Source: Perkinsus olseni (lineage: Eukaryota > Perkinsozoa > Perkinsida > Perkinsidae). Taken from it: DNA of 38,491 nucleotides. Positions within the stretch are counted from its first letter, which is position 1, and each line of letters starts with the position of its first letter. The stretch lies in NCBI GenBank assembly GCA_013115135.1, contig JABANP010000501.1, positions 1 through 38,491 on the forward strand, in the 5' to 3' direction. A model generated the notes under the pieces. The model ran no database searches and was not told the DNA's origin. It worked only from the letters and a program-made list of their open reading frames with translations. Below are positions 10,134-20,834 of this stretch, one piece after another. The position numbers and the translations under genes are program-made.

Positions 10134-10467
10134 GGTTCTGCGGCGTCGAGTGGGTCTAATTTGGACTCGAAGGCCTTATAAGCTGTATCTTAAACTAGTA
10201 GGATTTCCGTAGAACCCGTATCATTGAATAATTAATGGTGAGCTGCATCAATGGTCAAAGATCTTCAGCTGAATCCTGAGTGACTCAGTCGCTTTGTCGA
10301 TATCCGATCGAAATCGGTTCTTAGCAGCAGCGCTTCGCACTGCATAGCTTTCTCCTACTACTTCTATCCATTTCATGTCATGTATTTTGGTATCCTCATG
10401 AGAATCAGTGTAAATGATTCAGTTTCAATCCATTCAACGTGATGCGTTCAGTTCCAGTTGGACGGCT
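10134..10467. other. Non-coding stretch
   Basis: I see no ORF, repeat or strong hairpin with support here. It connects the modular gene to the 478-bp duplication. Confidence 0.4.
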
Positions 10468-10945
10468 CGCCACCAAATTGTACGTCTTCGAACAGTTTCG
10501 CCTCATCAGCTCATACCGTGAACTAACCGAAATCGACACAGTCTCTTAAGAGCTCGGTTAGATACAGTCTCCATCAATCATCAGTGTATCAGCTCAGTTG
10601 TTGATACACCGTCGGAATAGAACTGACTGCGAGGGGTCTGTTGTACAACTTTCTTCACGCGGGCGTTGTCTGCAATCCTGGGTTGACCGCCTCCAGCTAA
10701 CCTAACACTGCAATGCCCCGTAGAGTGTCGGTTAGCTTCTCTCTCAACCTCCTCGCACGGGCCTGAAACATCGATCATTATTAACTATGTGCCCGGGAAT
10801 TATTGAACGATGATCTCGCTGTTTGACCGTCCTGGTGATTCTTGAAACTAACCGAGATGAGTCTTAGCATTGTGAAGATTGGTTAGGCGCCACTTGAGTT
10901 GAGCTGTTAGTATATGAGTGGTCCTACTCATATGAGGGATGTAAC
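10468..10945. repeat. 478-bp direct repeat, copy 1, with regular hairpins
   Basis: This copy matches 11174-11651 with very few differences; the offset is exactly 706 bp. It contains three boxes of exactly 39 nt starting CTAACC and ending GGTTAG (10523-10561, 10697-10735, 10848-10886), and a fourth hairpin, ATATGAGT with ACTCATAT (10912-10933). The ends are not TG...CA and the spacer is only 228 bp, so these are not LTRs. No protein is evident. Confidence 0.9.
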
Positions 10946-11173
10946 TGAGGCCCTCGTCGCATGGCCGACGCGTTCCGGGTTGATTCTAATCGATGTGCCA
11001 TGCAATGTGTCCCTCAGAAGCTTGCGTTCATGTACAGAACCTGTATCACAGACTGTAAGGCACAGTCATCTTGGTCAGGTTGCGTCGCATTCCGAACCAC
11101 TGACTTGGTTCTCACTGACGATGACCGCGAATGGGGATCGAATTCCGGGAGAACCGTCACCGACTCCTCCTAC

Positions 11174-11651
11174 CGCCACCAAATTGTACGTCTTCGAACA
11201 GTTCCGCCTCATCAGCTCATACCGTGAACTAACCGAAATCGACAAAGTCTCTTGAGAGCTCGGTTAGATACAGTCTCCATCAATCATCAGTGTATCAGCT
11301 CAGTTGTTGATACACCGTCGGAATAGAACTGACTGCAAGGGGTCTGTTGTACAACTTTCTTCACGCGGGCTTTGTCTGCAATCCTGGGTTGACCGCCTCC
11401 AGCTAACCTAACACTGCAATGCCCCGTAGAGTGTCGGTTAGCTTCTCTCTCAACCTCCTCGCACGGGCCTGAAACATCGATCATTGTTAACTATGTGCCC
11501 GGGAATTATTGAACGATGATCTCGCTGTTTGACCGTCCTGGTGATTCTTGAAACTAACCGAGATGAGTCTTAGCATTGTGAAGATTGGTTAGGCGCCACT
11601 TGAGTTGAGCTGTTAGTATATGAGTGGTCCTACTCATATAAGGGATGTAAC
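11174..11651. repeat. 478-bp direct repeat, copy 2
   Basis: This is the second copy of 10468-10945, 228 bp after the end of the first. All three CTAACC-N27-GGTTAG boxes are conserved. In the fourth hairpin the stem itself is intact and the nearby change (CATATGA to CATATAA) is just outside it. The 228-bp spacer between the copies has no recognisable gene. Confidence 0.9.
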
Positions 11652-11884
11652 GTTTTGCGTTCTAAAGTGTCAATGGAATTCTCATTGACTTGGGAGTAGC
11701 AGATCAGCACATATACCGGAAAACGACTCTGCAGCGCGACAACCCAGTTGGCACTGACAGTTAACAACAGTCACACTTAGTCGGGTCGATTCGGTTCGGA
11801 TCCGTTAGGGAATAATCAACGGTCAATGTTAGAACTCGAATCGAGTCGGGGAGATCGGGGAACCCTCCCCCGAGTGAGGCCCGT

Positions 11885-12440
11885 GGCGAGTCACGGAACA
11901 CACGATAGCAACGATCATCTCAGGATGATCCCTTGTAGCCGTGGTAGTCACGAACTTCACCATAGTAGTCGCGGAGTAGTCACGGAACAAACGATAGCAA
12001 CGATCATCTCAGGATCATCCCTTGTAGCCGTGGTAGTCACGAACTTCACCATAGTAGTCGCGTAGTAGTCACGGAACCCACGATAGCAACGATCATCTCA
12101 GGATCATCCCTTGTAGCCGTGGTAGTCACGGACTTCACCATAGTAGTCGCGGAGTAGTCACGGAACACACGATCATCTCAGGATCATCCCTTGTAGCCGT
12201 GGTAGTCACGGACTTCACCATAGTAGTTGCGGAGTAGTCACGGAACACACGATAGCAACGATCATCTCAGGATCATCCCTTGTAGTCTTGGTAGTCACGG
12301 ACTCCACCATAGTAGTCGCGTAGTAGTCACGGAACCCACGATAGCAACGATCATCTCAGGATCATCCCTTGTAGCCGTGGTAGCCGCCGATTCCACCATA
12401 GTAGTCGCGCAGTGGTCATGCAACCCACGGTAGTAGCAAT
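11885..12440. repeat. 89-bp tandem array, about 6 copies
   Basis: The block CACGGAAC...GATAGCAACGATCATC recurs at 11892, 11981, 12070, 12159, 12239, 12328 and, degenerate, 12417. The period is 89 bp except one copy lacking 9 bp. Each unit itself contains the related words GTAGTCACGGA, GTAGCCGTGGTAGTCACG and GTAGTCGCG, suggesting an older, shorter repeat. The period is not a multiple of three, and the array is not coding. Confidence 0.9.
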
Positions 12441-12851
12441 CATCTCGATTGAATCGAGCGATGTGAAGTGGCTAGCCTTTCCGCGCTCGAACATTTAAAA
12501 TGGTTGAATTCCGAACATGTCCAATACGCGGTTAAATCGTGGAAGTTCTTCCTTGTCGTATTTGAACTCTATGCCGCTATGCGGTAACGTGCGGATCCCG
12601 CAGACTGCGGTGTCCGTCATGGGGTGATTTCTCCGCAGCAGAATACGGGATCCTCGTGATGAAGCCGTAATCACGGAATCAATCGTCATAGCCACAGCAG
12701 TTTGCACCCGTGTAAGGGAACGTTCTCAGAGGATCCAATATGCACGTACTCATACTGCAACGCAATTCATTAATACAAGGTTAGTGGACTTTTCTAGACA
12801 GATCACCTCTCGAACAAAGCCATAGCAAAAAATCACCGACGAGCTTATTCA
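12441..12851. other. Spacer upstream of the helicase-transposase gene
   Basis: No supported gene. It should hold the promoter and any 5' UTR of the following gene, but no motif was recognised. Confidence 0.4.
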
Positions 12852-15800
12852 ATGATCCCCTTTGTAGTTCGTATACAAACTCTCCATCATATGCCAGCCG
12901 CTACGACCCTGGACGAAGATCAAGCATCCGCGTTGGAGCACATCCTTAACAGAGTGCGCGACGACCCGAAGGGCCCGGCCTATTTCTTCTTGACTGGGCA
13001 CCCCGGCGCCGGCAAAACCAGGCTGGCAAAGGCTGCTATCCAAGCCTTGGATTCTCAGTACGACATCATCGTGCTAACGTGGAATGCCTTATCGGCACGA
13101 AACATTGGTGGGCACACGATAATGGACTACTTTAGCCTGCCCTTCGACCAGTCCGGTATAGTCGGAGACAATGCATACATGAGATGTGCAAGAACATTGC
13201 GGGAACGAATGGTGAAGTGTATCAAAACAGACAGAAGGAAGCGGATAGCCTCAATGAATGCCTTCTTGGTAATTGACGAAATCGCCGCTATACACAGCTC
13301 GGTTCTCAATGCCATAAGTGAGGCCTTCAAGACTATTAGGAAGGGCCAACCAGAGGCGGCCAGTCCCTTTGGTGGTGTTGCCACACTGCTTGTTGGAGAC
13401 TTCTTACAACTGGGGCGAGTTGAATTCTGCGCCACCTCATCGAAATACCCACCCGAGGACTATCCGACTGGCCCCTGCTGGAGCAGGGGTGGGCGAAATC
13501 CTCGCAGAGGGTCTCCGCTCCGTTCCGGGTGGTAATTCTGAACTTCCGCTTTTCCGTTCCGTTCCGGTCGTATTTCCGCCATCATCCTCGGAGGCTCGTT
13601 ATTTCGGTTTTCCGCACCGGAAAACGGATTCCGTTTCCCGTTTAACGGAATGCCGTTCCGCATGAGAAGTTCTGAATGCCGATTCGGATAGTTTTGTGCT
13701 GCAGACTGGAGGGTGCTCCGGAATCCACACAGTCGCAGCGCGACTTGCGCGCATACATGCTCGTGTTCGTGCCCGTGGTGGTCTCGCGCTGCCCTTATTT
13801 CACTCGACCATGCGTGCTATACGCAGCGAACAGATCATTTTGACATGCGGTGATGTGGTGAATTATTAGTGACGGTGAATCACTCTTCATCATGAGTAGT
13901 GATTTATCCTGTGAGAGTCGAAATTTTTCTATGATAGAAATTCTATCTTGTGAGAACAGCATGCCATCACGGCATGTTGCCGCATGGCATCGCCATTTGG
14001 ACATGGCGTCGAGTAGCGTTAACGCCTAGTCAGTCACATAGGTCACATTGTGACTAGTAGTTACAATGTGACCTATGTGACCGTCACATAACAATTTTAT
14101 GATAATATGTGAGCAACATATCAGGTTACCTATGACTTGGCGTCATTAATGACACGCATATTTCAATCCGATCACATCATGCTCTCTTTGAAACCGAAAC
14201 GGAACATTCCGGAGCGCTAACGGAAAAATCCGCGGCAACCGGAATTTTCCGGTATACATAACGGAAAATCAGGGCGGAATGGGTTTTCGAAACGGAATTT
14301 CCGCTCCGCCAGACGGAACGGACTCCGCCACCCGGAACGGAAACGGAACGGAAGTTGCCCACCCCTGTGCTGGAGCACCGAGACGTGGCATAGCATGGAC
14401 CCAACCGTCATCTACTTAACTCGTTTCCATCGCGGTACCGACCAAGGCTACATGACGATGTTGTCGGAGATACGCCAGGGACAGCAGATTCGGGAAGGCA
14501 TCCCGAGGTTCAGTAGAGCATCGCTGGAGGTGTTGCAGAGCATACGGGACCGAGATGGAGGAAAAGTCGCTCCGAGGTGGGCCGGGTCGGGGATGGGGTT
14601 ATAGCAGTAGCCGTTCTCGGAGTAGTCGTAGCAGTAGCCGTTCTCGGAGTAGTCGTAGCAGTAGCCGTTCTCGGAGTAGTCGTAGCAGTAGCCGTTCTCG
14701 GAGTAGTCGTAGCAGTAGCCGTTCTCGGAGTAGTCGTAGCAGTAGCCGTTCTCGGAGTAGTTATAGCAGTAGCCGTTCTCGGGGTAGTCGTAGCAGTAGC
14801 CGTTCTCGGAGTAGTCGTAGCAGTAGCCGTTCTCGGAGTAGTTATAGCAGTAGCCGTTCTCGGAGTAGTTATAGCAGTAGCCGTTCTCGGGGTAGTCGTA
14901 GCAGTAGCCGTTCTCGGAGTAGTCGTAGCAGTAGCCGTTCTCGGAGTAGTTATAGCAGTAGCCGTTCTCGGAATAGTCGTAGCAGTAGCCGTTCTCGGAG
15001 TAGTTATAGCAGTAGCCGTTCTCGGAGTAGTTATAGCAGTAGCCGTTCTCGGGGTAGTCGTAGCAGTAGCCGTTCTCGGAGTAGTCGTAGCAGTAGCCGT
15101 TCTCGGAGGAGTTATAGCAGTAGCCGTTCTCGGGGTAGTCGTAGCAGTAGCCGTTCTCGGAGTAGTTATAGCAGTAGCCGTTCTCGGAGTAGTCGTAGCA
15201 GTAGCCGTTCTCGGAGTAGTCGTAGCAGTAGCCGTTCTCGGAGGAGTTATAGCAGTAGCCGTTCTCGGGGTAGTCGTAGCAGTAGCCGTTCTCGGAGTAG
15301 TTATAGCAGTAGCCGTTCTCGGAGTAGTTATAGCAGTAGCCGTTCTCGGAGTAGTTATAGCAGTAGCCGTTCTCGGAGTAGTCGTAGCAGTAGCCCTTCT
15401 CGGAGTAGTTATAGCAGTAGCCGTTCTCGGGGTAGTTATAGCAGAAGCCGTTCTCGCGGTAGTCGTAGAAGTAGCCGTTTTCGGGGTAGTTGTAGAAATA
15501 GTCTTAGTGATAGCAATACCAACAGTTCCGGCCGTAGCCCTTCTAGAGGTAGTTATAGCGCCAGTCGTAGAAGAGCATCCACATCAGGTTTGAACATAAT
15601 TGCATAGTCCTGACGAACAGAGAGGTTGACGCTTTTCACGAGAAGTACCTGGCTGACCTACCGGGAGAGGCAGTTGTCTTTCGATGCGGTGGACCAGTAT
15701 TTCGGCTCAGAGCCCCTAGCATTCAGCGTACATGATGTCGACAAAATGGGATTTAAAAGGTCCCTGAAATTGAAGCGAGGCTCGAAAATCATGGCGACCG

Positions 15801-18800
15801 TCAACGATCGAGATGGCCGATTTGTGAACGGCAGCTTTGGGCTAGTGCACGACATCAGAGATCCCACCTCCTCCAATCCAAGCATCACGGTTAAGTTTGA
15901 CGGAAGCGCTCGACCAGTGACCATCACAGCGCAAGAATTCACAGTCTACCAGGACGGGAAGACCATCTTCAGCCGTAGACAAATACCTGTAATGCTAGGC
16001 GCCTGCATGACGATCCATAAAAGTGTAGGAATGACCCTACCAGGCATCTGGTGCCGATTTCCTTACGGCGGCTCTGCGAAGTCGGCCAACCAAGACATCG
16101 AGAAACTATGGGGTCAACCATGGTTATTAGGTGCCTGCTATACAGCTCTCAGTAGGACCGGGGATAGGAAGAGAGTACGAGTGCATCCCATACGGCGTAC
16201 AGACAGCCTCGACGATAGCGCTGTCCTTCCAATGTTCTTCATGGATGCCCAGGCGATAGAGTTCGACAGGGAGTGCAAGGCACGCAATTGGCTAGCTCTT
16301 CCTCAGCAACCCGTAACACAGGAGCCGACAGCGCAAGAGCCGACGCCAGAGCGTGGAGCAGCAGCGTCTGAGACAGAGCGAACGGACCTAGACGAGCTAC
16401 GTCGGAGTATCCGGGATGAGATAGACACGCTGCGTAAAGAGGTTCGAGACCACTCCACTCGGATCCTCTTTGCACAGAAATTTGGCCAGCACCAAGCGGG
16501 GAGTACTTACATCAATCCCGTGGTCTATTGCTGGAGCGATCCGTTACTTAGCGAGAAGGTCGCCGCACTCCCGCCGAAGGTTCAGGAGGAGTTCTACAGG
16601 TTGATGAACGAAGAGTTCAATCTCGCCTCTGCGCCACCTGAGAGCAATGAAGTTATTGGTCTGATTGAACGCTTGACTCAGGAATCCCAGCAGTTCTCAC
16701 ATCAAGAAGATGCCTCTGGGCACCGGACCGAGTCGAGATTCAGAACGGAACCGACTGTCGTTGAGTCACGAGCGTCAAGTAGTAGCAGCAGTGCTCATCA
16801 GGAGCCCCCCGCTGACGTCGAAGAATCTCTCCAATCCAGTTGTCATGAGGAACCTCCAGCGCACGAAAGTGATTACATACCTTCAACTGGGAGCGAATAT
16901 GAGCCTACCGGAGAGACAGAAGATGACATCCCACCACACGAAGAGTCCCGCTTCGAACCCCACCCCTTCGCCATACGTCCCGGAACGCTTCATGATGTCG
17001 TGGAGGACTACCTGAAGGAAAATGATCATCTCCGCTTAGAGCATGGATACACCCTCAAGAAATTAAAGAAGCGGAAATCATGCCGATTACAGTGCAAGAA
17101 GACAGTGCCGAAAAGGCTGATCGGAAAAGAGCTCGCAAGAGGCCGCAATGCTGATTGGAGGAGCTGGCCGCCTTTCCAATGCCCTTTGAAGGAAATCTTC
17201 GTCAGGGAGATCCACAAGAGAGTGTTTTTCCATGGCCTAGCTGAAGCTCAAGCGAATGAGGAATCTTGGCGAGAGCATTCACACCCATACCTCACCTGGA
17301 AATGCTACAGCTCTTTCGTGCCACCCGACGTGATCGAGGACTGGTGCTTTTGGCTTGACGAAGATCCGACTCTCAGCCTCGCCGAGCTGGAGAACCGATC
17401 CAACAGAAAGAATGCACGCGGAGGTTACTGTACGTCGACCATAGAGTTCATCACACGGAAGCAACTGACGAGACACGACAAAATACGTAGCGCTTACCGC
17501 GCCATAAAGCAGGATGGAAAAGCCGGCTTGAGTGTGAACTCTTTCTTACGCGCTCTCGGGCCGATCACGAAGAGTGCCGACGATCTCCTCCATGAGATTC
17601 CGGCAATCCTCAGGAGCCTTGATGCTGTTGAGGGTCAAAGAGGTAGCGCAGAAGATGTACAGGTGGCAGTAACGGCAGATACAGCCTTCGTGCTTGACGA
17701 CATTCTTTGCACCTACGGAGAGCATTTCCGACCAGGGAAGAAACCAAGCTTGAAGGAATTTTGCGCTGTCATCACGACGGCAAGGATGCTCCAGAACGGA
17801 AGGGAAGCAGATGTGCTCGGGATAGACGCAACATTCAATGTTCTCCACGCCGACCTCGCCCTCGGCATAGTGTGCCGCTTGTCAAGCAGAGATACGGCCA
17901 GGCCGGTCGCTGTAGCGGTCATACACCGGGAATCGACCACGTCTATGCACCACTTACTTACGAATGTGAGACATTTGAGCGAGAGGCTGGGCTTCGGTGA
18001 TGCTGGGCCGACCGAAGTTGTAATCGACGGCTCGGCCGCACTCTACCAAGCAGCCACGAAGGCGTACCCGGGCCTGAAGGTCCACAGTTGCTACTTCCAC
18101 GCCATCAAGAACGCAAGAGAGGTTAAAGGGAAGAGTAAGCTTCCGACTCACCTGTGGAACAAGCTGCGGCAGGACCTTCAAGTACTGGCCAACAGCTTCA
18201 GCCGCGAAGAGTGGACGAGGCTTCGAGACCATCTCATAACCAAGTGGAAGGACGGTAAGTCCTTCACTGCACAGAATCTGACTCGAACCTGACTCGTGCC
18301 AGTCGTACCAGTGACCACGCCTGCCCTCATCGAGTCTCTCGTAACCTAACCTCGCATTATCCAGTCGACTTGTGTAAGCTCCATTTTCACAGGTATCCTT
18401 CCAACGCTCAACTCTGCAGCCGACCGTCGCGCACTTAAGACCTTCTTCGATGATTGGGAGGAATACCTGAATCCGAATAAATGGCGCAGCTACTGGGGAT
18501 CATATACAGGAGAGTTCTCGGGACCAAGAACCAACAACGCGGTGGAGCGGTTCAACCGAGAGATGAAGGAGCGTGTAATCCCCCAAAGAAGGAAACTGAC
18601 ATTGTCCGAATTCGCAGCAATGCTCCAGAAGCCAGGCGCCTGGACAACGATATCGCAATACGGGAAGTCTGCTGTTCGGGGGCACCTAGCAGGGAACTGC
18701 GTGCTAAAGCTGCAGTGCTGTACGTCAATAACTCATTTTGTCAAATTCCACGCTCGTGGAGATGCCCTGGACATGATGATGATGAGTCGATCAGGGGAAT

Positions 18801-19668
18801 GGTCAGATGGCTCTTCGTCGACAGAACCAAGGAGACCGTCCCTGCGGACCTGAGAGATCTTATAAACAGCTCCGACAACGCCGCAATCAAGGGATTCTGC
18901 TGTATCCAATACGACTCACTCGACGCCGCCGCCAAGATGAAGAAGTCGTACTCGATCGTCAGCTATACTCGATCAGCGGACCTGGATTTATCGCCTCCCG
19001 CAGGTCCTTGGTGTACCTGTCATGACTGGACCGCAAACCTCATATGCCAGCATGTTATATGCATTGCTTACAGTATGGGACTCGAGACGTCCGCCGAGGC
19101 AATCAGGGACTGGGCTGCTGTGACGACCTCGTTCAGACCACCCCATCAAAAGCGTGATGCTCGTGGCCTTATACAAGAGCCAAGCGTCCCAAGTACTGTT
19201 AGGTATGGTCTGCGTACGACAACCAATCCTAAACGAGGAGAGGTGATTGGAGAAGAGCACTCGGTTGAGGCGGCAGAGGCCCGTTGCTCCGAAAACTCAC
19301 CAGCGGAACAAGTTCCCGATCGAACTTGGGACCATGAGGGAGATCGAATGACAGGGAGGTCGGCACCTGAAGAGGACGATGGACAGGCAACCCGATTCGC
19401 TTACGAAGATGTTACCTGGCCTCCACTTCCTCCAGCAGAAGATGATGCCCTGTACTGCGGATGCGGAAGGGGCTATAGTGCATACGTCACAATGATCAAG
19501 TGCAGCAATTCCCAATGCCCACACAAATGGTGGCACATAGATTGCGCTGCACATTACGCCACGGCTGTTGGAATGACATCCGGTCACGAAGCTGCACTAG
19601 GTAACCGCAAGAGATGGTATTGCTTCAGCTGTCGTGGAGCGACATCCACAAGTCGCTGTAAGGCCTGA
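12852..19668 (+). CDS. PIF1-type helicase fused to MULE transposase, SWIM and PHD fingers (interrupted)
   Basis: Domain order: Walker A GHPGAGKTRLAK, Walker B FLVIDEIAAI and motif III LVGDFLQL (12852-13483); then, after a hAT insertion, TRFHRGTDQGY (14376 on); after the Ser/Arg minisatellite, IVLTNREVDAFHEKYLADL (15604 on), GSKIMATVNDRDGRFVNGS, TIHKSVGMTLPG and YTALSRTGD (to about 16180). The same open frame continues through a coiled-coil/acidic linker into a MULE core: Asp at 17825 (GIDATF), Asp at 18026 (VIDGS), CYFHAIKNA. A 138-bp intron (18255-18392) is followed by the Glu at 18545 (TNNAVERFNREM), a SWIM finger CxCx8CxH (19012-19053) and a C-terminal PHD finger (about 19458-19650, WYCFSC). 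Frame breaks: one surplus base near 15685 after TTT, and an unexplained shift between 18660 and 18810. Start could be 12852 or 12891. A fusion or a chimeric transposon gene; the helicase motifs are clear, the biological unit is inferred. Confidence 0.75.
13484..14367. mobile_element. Non-autonomous hAT-type element (MITE) inserted in the helicase ORF
   Basis: Termini CAGGGGTGGGC and GCCCACCCCTG are inverted repeats typical of hAT elements. They are flanked by a perfect 8-bp target duplication, TGCTGGAG at 13476-13483 and 14368-14375. Subterminal regions are inverted too and rich in TTCCG/CGGAA words (CCGTTCCGGGTGG on both sides). The interior has no transposase and is full of foldbacks, including a 19-bp perfect inverted repeat with arms 14033-14051 and 14063-14081 and a CATGCC/GGCATG hairpin near 13960. 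Dropping the element plus one duplication copy rejoins the helicase reading frame exactly (GPCWS to TETWH), so insertion was clean and relatively recent. Confidence 0.93.
14555..15607 (+). repeat. 27-bp minisatellite encoding (SSRSRSSRS)n, about 32 units, in or beside the helicase
   Basis: About 32 tandem 27-bp units of AGCAGTAGCCGTTCTCGGAG plus AGTCGT run from about 14602 to 15470, then degenerate. One frame (14555-15607, 350 codons) is Ser/Arg-rich with variants Tyr, Gly and Asn; another reads Val/Ala/Leu/Gly. The Ser/Arg frame is not the frame of the upstream helicase segment. It sits between helicase motif III and the IVLTNREV segment, where other PIF1 proteins have no such insert. The degenerate tail (SRFRGSCRNSLSDSN) keeps Ser/Arg composition although the repeat has decayed, which hints at selection on the protein. 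It could equally be an expansion inside an unrecognised intron; no donor/acceptor pair fits both flanking phases. Confidence 0.8.
18255..18392 (+). other. Intron in the fusion gene
   Basis: GTAAGT donor and TTTTCACAG acceptor, 138 bp, phase 1. Removing it joins KWKDG to ILPTLNSAADRR and brings the catalytic Glu motif (TNNAVERF) into the same protein as the two Asp motifs. Its presence shows the gene was shaped for splicing. Confidence 0.85.
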
Positions 19669-19704
19669 CTAATACGGGCGGGGACTTTCCGAATGAAGCC
19701 GAAG

Positions 19705-19910
19705 ATACGATAATCTACATTAATTTTATCTATCAATCATACGATAATCTATATTAATTTTATCTATCAATCATACGATAATCTACATTAATTTTATCTA
19801 TCAATCATACGATAATCTACATTAATTTTATCTATCAATCATACGATAATCTACATTAATTTTATCTATCAATCATACGATAATCTACATTAATTTTATC
19901 TATCAATCAT
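19705..19910. repeat. 34-bp AT-rich tandem repeat, 6 copies
   Basis: The unit ATACGATAATCTACATTAAT plus TTTATCTATCAATC repeats six times with one C/T variant in copy 2. It begins 37 bp after the stop codon of the helicase-transposase gene. It is much more AT-rich than its surroundings. No spacers, so not a CRISPR array. Confidence 0.95.
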
Positions 19911-20834
19911 TCGACTTGTCGCATTCATCGGGATATTCATGTATGAGTGTGCGATGTTCTACCAAAATTACTGTCGCCGAATCAATATCGTGTATCTAGT
20001 ATCCTCATGGCGGGCCATGATAGAGTAACCTGATGGTGATGACAATAAACAGACCCAGATGCATTCACCATCCTACCTGCCGAGCCGTTTCGCCCACCTG
20101 CCAGAGACAGGGCCCTGGTGCCACAGGGCCGGTGGGTTTACGTGGTGACGGCCCGCACTGCCCATGATGCCCCTGTGTCACAGGGGCCCTGTCCCACCAT
20201 AGGTGACCCATAACTATGACAGCCACCACGAAGCATGATCATGCTATGCAAACGCAAACGCTAGGTGCGGGGTAGACGGTGAAAATCTAAGCGAAAGGGC
20301 GAAAATCTAAGCAAGAGGGCGAAAATCTAAAGAAGGAGAAAAACTAAAGAGAAAAAGACCTAGTGGAGTACTGACCGTAACCCCCGTCAACCCGAAACCC
20401 GACTCAGGTCGCCCTTCGGGCGACCATCACCTCAAACCCGAAGGCCTAGGGTTATAGGTCATAGGTTATCCGAGAGTCAAAAGCGTAATCCCAATCCTCT
20501 CCCGGGCGAGCGAGAAACTTCTTTAGAAAATGGCAACTTTCTTTAGAAATATGGTTTTTCCCTGCGCAGCCGGCGCGCAGCCGGTCAACTGTAGACTTGT
20601 AGGAGTCTATTCGAACTGCGGGAGGGACCAGAAGACGTTATTGGGACTATGCGGGCCGTAGGCCCGCGTTCCCCTTCAAAAACAATCTTTTTTTACCGAG
20701 TGCCTCCACCGGGACCAGAGAGTGCCTCCACTGGGACCCACGGCCCTTTCTGGGCGTCTAACGCAAGTTCGCCATCGGCGAGTGCAAGGTAGAACTTAGG
20801 CTATCATCACCATGTAGCATCCCTTATTATTATA
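19911..20834. other. Intergenic region with several strong hairpins and short repeats
   Basis: No coding sequence supported. It contains hairpins GCCCCTGTG-T-CACAGGGGC (20169-20187), GGCCCTG/CAGGGCC (20111-20130) and GGTCGCCC-TTC-GGGCGACC (20407-20425). There are three copies of GCGAAAATCTAA-type words (about 20277-20335) and a direct repeat GAGTGCCTCCACYGGGACC (about 20698-20737). It presumably includes the promoter of the gene starting at 20835. Confidence 0.55.

Noticed and set aside
10468..11651. Two 478-bp direct repeats as LTRs of a small retroelement
   Set aside because: Ends are not TG...CA, no target duplication flanks them, and the 228-bp interior has no gag, primer site or polypurine tract.
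11885..12440. 89-bp and 34-bp arrays as CRISPR
   Set aside because: Units abut directly with no unique spacers, and no cas genes exist; the genome is eukaryotic.
14577..15593. Hydrophobic Val/Ala/Leu/Gly repeat ORF overlapping the Ser/Arg frame
   Set aside because: It is the other stop-free frame of the 27-bp repeat; it has no starting context and its degenerate tail does not keep a hydrophobic pattern as clearly.
15626..15687. Start of the 888-codon ORF at 15626 as the true N-terminus
   Set aside because: The first 20 codons are the wrong frame; the neighbouring frame there encodes the helicase segment IVLTNREVDAFHEKYL.
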